Below, in pieces: positions 5,850 to 7,030 of a stretch of 7,030 bases of DNA. The position numbers and the translations under genes are program-made. The stretch comes from Methylomarinum sp. (GTDB lineage Bacteria; Pseudomonadota; Gammaproteobacteria; Methylococcales; Methylomonadaceae). Below the pieces are notes generated by a model that saw only the letters and a list, made by a program, of their open reading frames with translations, did not search any database and was not told the origin of the DNA. How positions within the stretch are numbered: position 1 is the first letter of the stretch; each line of letters starts with the position of its first letter. The stretch covers positions 1 to 7,030 of the forward strand of contig WTAG01000204.1 in the NCBI GenBank assembly GCA_013139755.1. The letters are read 5' to 3'.

Positions 5850-6121
5850 AATCTTTTATACCCCTTTTAATCATATCTTTCTGCATTTAATATTAGTAAT
5901 ATGCGCAGTATAACTTGAGAAAACAACAACAAAATAAGCCCAATCTTACTACAAAAATTCTACTAAATAATTATTAAGATAGGCAGTAACTCATTAATAA
6001 ATGATGCCAAACCAACTCGTCCAAAGTTATCTCACCTATTCCTAGTGAGTCAACACATCCTACCGGACATTTTAATAATATTTTGCTATCAATAACTCTT
6101 TGTATATTTTCCTTCAGGCAT

Positions 6122-6158
6122 AAAAAAACCCCCACCACCCGAAGGTGATGAAGGTTTT
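6122..6158 (-). terminator. Terminator of the pmoCAB operon
   Basis: Read on the minus strand, AAAACCTTCATCACC and GGTGGTGGGGGTTTT form a 15-pair stem (6144-6158 with 6125-6139; three G-T pairs). The loop is TTCG closed by C-G, the very stable UUCG tetraloop, and seven Ts follow (6122-6128). It lies about 40 bases after the pmoB stop codon and is a strong end point for a highly expressed operon. Confidence 0.95.
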
Positions 6159-6163
6159 ATCCC

Positions 6164-6190
6164 AAATCTAAAAACTAAGTTTTTAGACTT
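6164..6190 (-). repeat. Second hairpin between the pmoB stop codon and the terminator
   Basis: TCTAAAAAC (6167-6175) and GTTTTTAGA (6179-6187) form a 9-pair stem with a 3-base loop, extended by two A-T pairs beyond one mismatch. It starts within ten bases of the pmoB stop codon. It has no T run of its own on the minus strand, so it may protect or mark the mRNA 3' end rather than stop transcription. Confidence 0.6.
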
Positions 6191-6196
6191 TATTCA

Positions 6197-7030
6197 TTAG
6201 ATGAAAGATGGGATTAATGGAGCATCAACCATAACCATTTGACGGTTACCATCTTCGTCGAAGAAGAATAGTAGACCAGCGAAACGGCTGTCTGGATCGT
6301 AGATCAAGTCAGCTAAACGGTAAACTTCCCATGCAGCGTCAGAAGCTGTAACTTCAACAGTTCTTGTCTCACCAGGAGCAAGTGGGCTGTTGTCAGAAAC
6401 AGTTAAACCTTCTTCAGCTAAAAGATCATCTGGGTAACCAGTTTCATCTTCAAGAACGTCTGCGTCTAGGAAACGAACAGATGCAGTCATGAACTCACCT
6501 AAACGAACACCAGAATCACCGTTGTTAGTTATAGTCAATGTCATTTGCATAGCACGACCTGGAACACGGTAAGAAGCATCTTCAACTTTTACAGTTACAG
6601 TTGCTTCCGGCATTTCAACAGGAACCATTCCACGCATTAAACCAGCTTGAAGTGGAGTTGTGATTGGGTACTTTTCGTTAGTTGTACCCATGCTTACTGC
6701 TACTATAACCATAGTACCAACAGCGAAAGCTATACCAACTTTCTTATCACCAGCAGAGATTAAAGAATCTGCTTTACCACCGCTTACTGCGATATGACGA
6801 GGAACGAACATTGGACGTTTAACCCAGAATGCCATCCAAGCTACACCAATTGCATACCATAAAGCATGCCAGAAATATACGTTATCTAAAGCGTAAGTTT
6901 CTAGATCAATTGTTTCGCCAGTCAAAGTAGTTAATGGGTTAACAAATTCACCCATAGAACCAGTAATAGTTACCCATTTACCTGGACCAATGATTGGACC
7001 CCCGCCTTCAACGTTCATCATAGTGTGAAC
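6197..7030 (-). CDS. pmoB: Particulate methane monooxygenase subunit B (PmoB), C-terminal part (5' end outside window)
   Basis: PmoB is the largely periplasmic, copper-binding subunit of pMMO, the membrane enzyme that oxidises methane to methanol. The 277 residues present correspond in length to positions 138-414 of the M. capsulatus protein as I recall it. The edge reads VHTMMNVEGGGPIIGPGKW; its first His matches His139, one of the three ligands of the N-terminal copper site (His33 and His137 lie outside). Then come two membrane spans (YFWHALWYAIGVAWMAFWV and KVGIAFAVGTMVIVAVSM) and the C-terminal cupredoxin-like domain with KYPITTPLQAG, VKVEDASYRVPGRAM, LGEFMTASVRFLD, SDNSPLAPGETRTV, YDPDSRFAGLLFFF and the end DAPLIPSFI. 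The place equivalent to Gln404 is Met here. As the last gene of pmoCAB it is followed by two hairpins. Ammonia monooxygenase AmoB is related, but motifs and length favour PmoB of a gammaproteobacterial methanotroph. Confidence 0.97.
   Translation of the reverse strand, partial: VHTMMNVEGGGPIIGPGKWVTITGSMGEFVNPLTTLTGETIDLETYALDNVYFWHALWYAIGVAWMAFWVKRPMFVPRHIAVSGGKADSLISAGDKKVGIAFAVGTMVIVAVSMGTTNEKYPITTPLQAGLMRGMVPVEMPEATVTVKVEDASYRVPGRAMQMTLTITNNGDSGVRLGEFMTASVRFLDADVLEDETGYPDDLLAEEGLTVSDNSPLAPGETRTVEVTASDAAWEVYRLADLIYDPDSRFAGLLFFFDEDGNRQMVMVDAPLIPSFI

Larger units (their letters stand above)
4617..6121. other. About 1.5 kb gene desert, AT-rich, with possible decayed coding fragments
   Basis: No open frame in this stretch has a convincing length, start and ribosome-binding site on either strand. 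Several protein-like open stretches on the minus strand (the pmoB strand) stand out. Codons 5974-6120 (includes GEITLDELVWHH). An ATG frame at 5779-5886 (35 codons). An overlapping frame at 5676-5849 with CKCGSC. A frame at 4992-5180 interrupted by two TAG codons. Two overlapping frames at 4728-4874 and 4835-4945. Similar-sized frames exist on the plus strand (4692-4790, 5534-5626), so chance in AT-rich DNA is a serious alternative. One perfect 8-base dyad, TTGTAATA/TATTACAA, lies at 5560-5581. No tRNA, transposase or terminal repeats were seen. Confidence 0.5.

Noticed and set aside
4617..6121. Insertion sequence or CRISPR array in the gene-poor stretch
   Set aside because: I found no terminal inverted repeats with target duplication, no transposase motifs and no regularly spaced direct repeats.

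Overview
The window looks like chromosomal DNA of a low-GC gammaproteobacterial (type I, Methylococcales-like) aerobic methanotroph. The decisive marker is at the right edge. The minus strand there carries the C-terminal two thirds of PmoB, the copper-binding subunit of particulate methane monooxygenase (pMMO), and from the window edge to the stop codon it has the same number of residues as I recall for the Methylococcus capsulatus protein. The left edge carries the start of a cobalamin-dependent methionine synthase (MetH) of proteobacterial type. The AT-rich composition (judged by eye, not calculated) would fit a marine lineage such as Methyloprofundus or a mussel methanotroph symbiont, but that assignment is inference.

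Layout from left to right: (1) metH, minus strand, 3' part outside the window. (2) A divergent intergenic region, then a 62-codon DUF2970 membrane protein on the plus strand with a clear promoter, ribosome-binding site and terminator. (3) A convergent 144-residue membrane protein of unknown function on the minus strand, sharing the terminator as a bidirectional hairpin. (4) About 545 bases without a gene, holding several inverted repeats and a promoter with a dyad between its -35 and -10 boxes. (5) A 42-residue single-span membrane microprotein with a terminator. (6) A 635-residue HTTM (vitamin-K-carboxylase-like) protein fused to a DCC thioredoxin-like domain and a C-terminal membrane-anchored region. 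(7) A 40-residue lipoprotein whose mature form is only 21 residues, again with its own promoter and terminator. (8) About 1.5 kb with no convincing gene, AT-rich, holding short protein-like open stretches that may be decayed sequence. (9) Two hairpins, one a textbook terminator, closing the pmoCAB operon, then pmoB.

Most genes here appear to be single transcription units, each with its own promoter or terminator, so the window is not one operon. Three very small membrane or lipid-anchored proteins (42, 40 and 62 residues) lie within about 6 kb of a pMMO operon in an organism whose physiology depends on internal membranes. The first two are the most interesting unexplained items: both have strong expression signals and no family I recognise. 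A link to pMMO or to intracytoplasmic membranes is only a hypothesis. I see no CRISPR array, tRNA, rRNA, integrase or complete insertion sequence.
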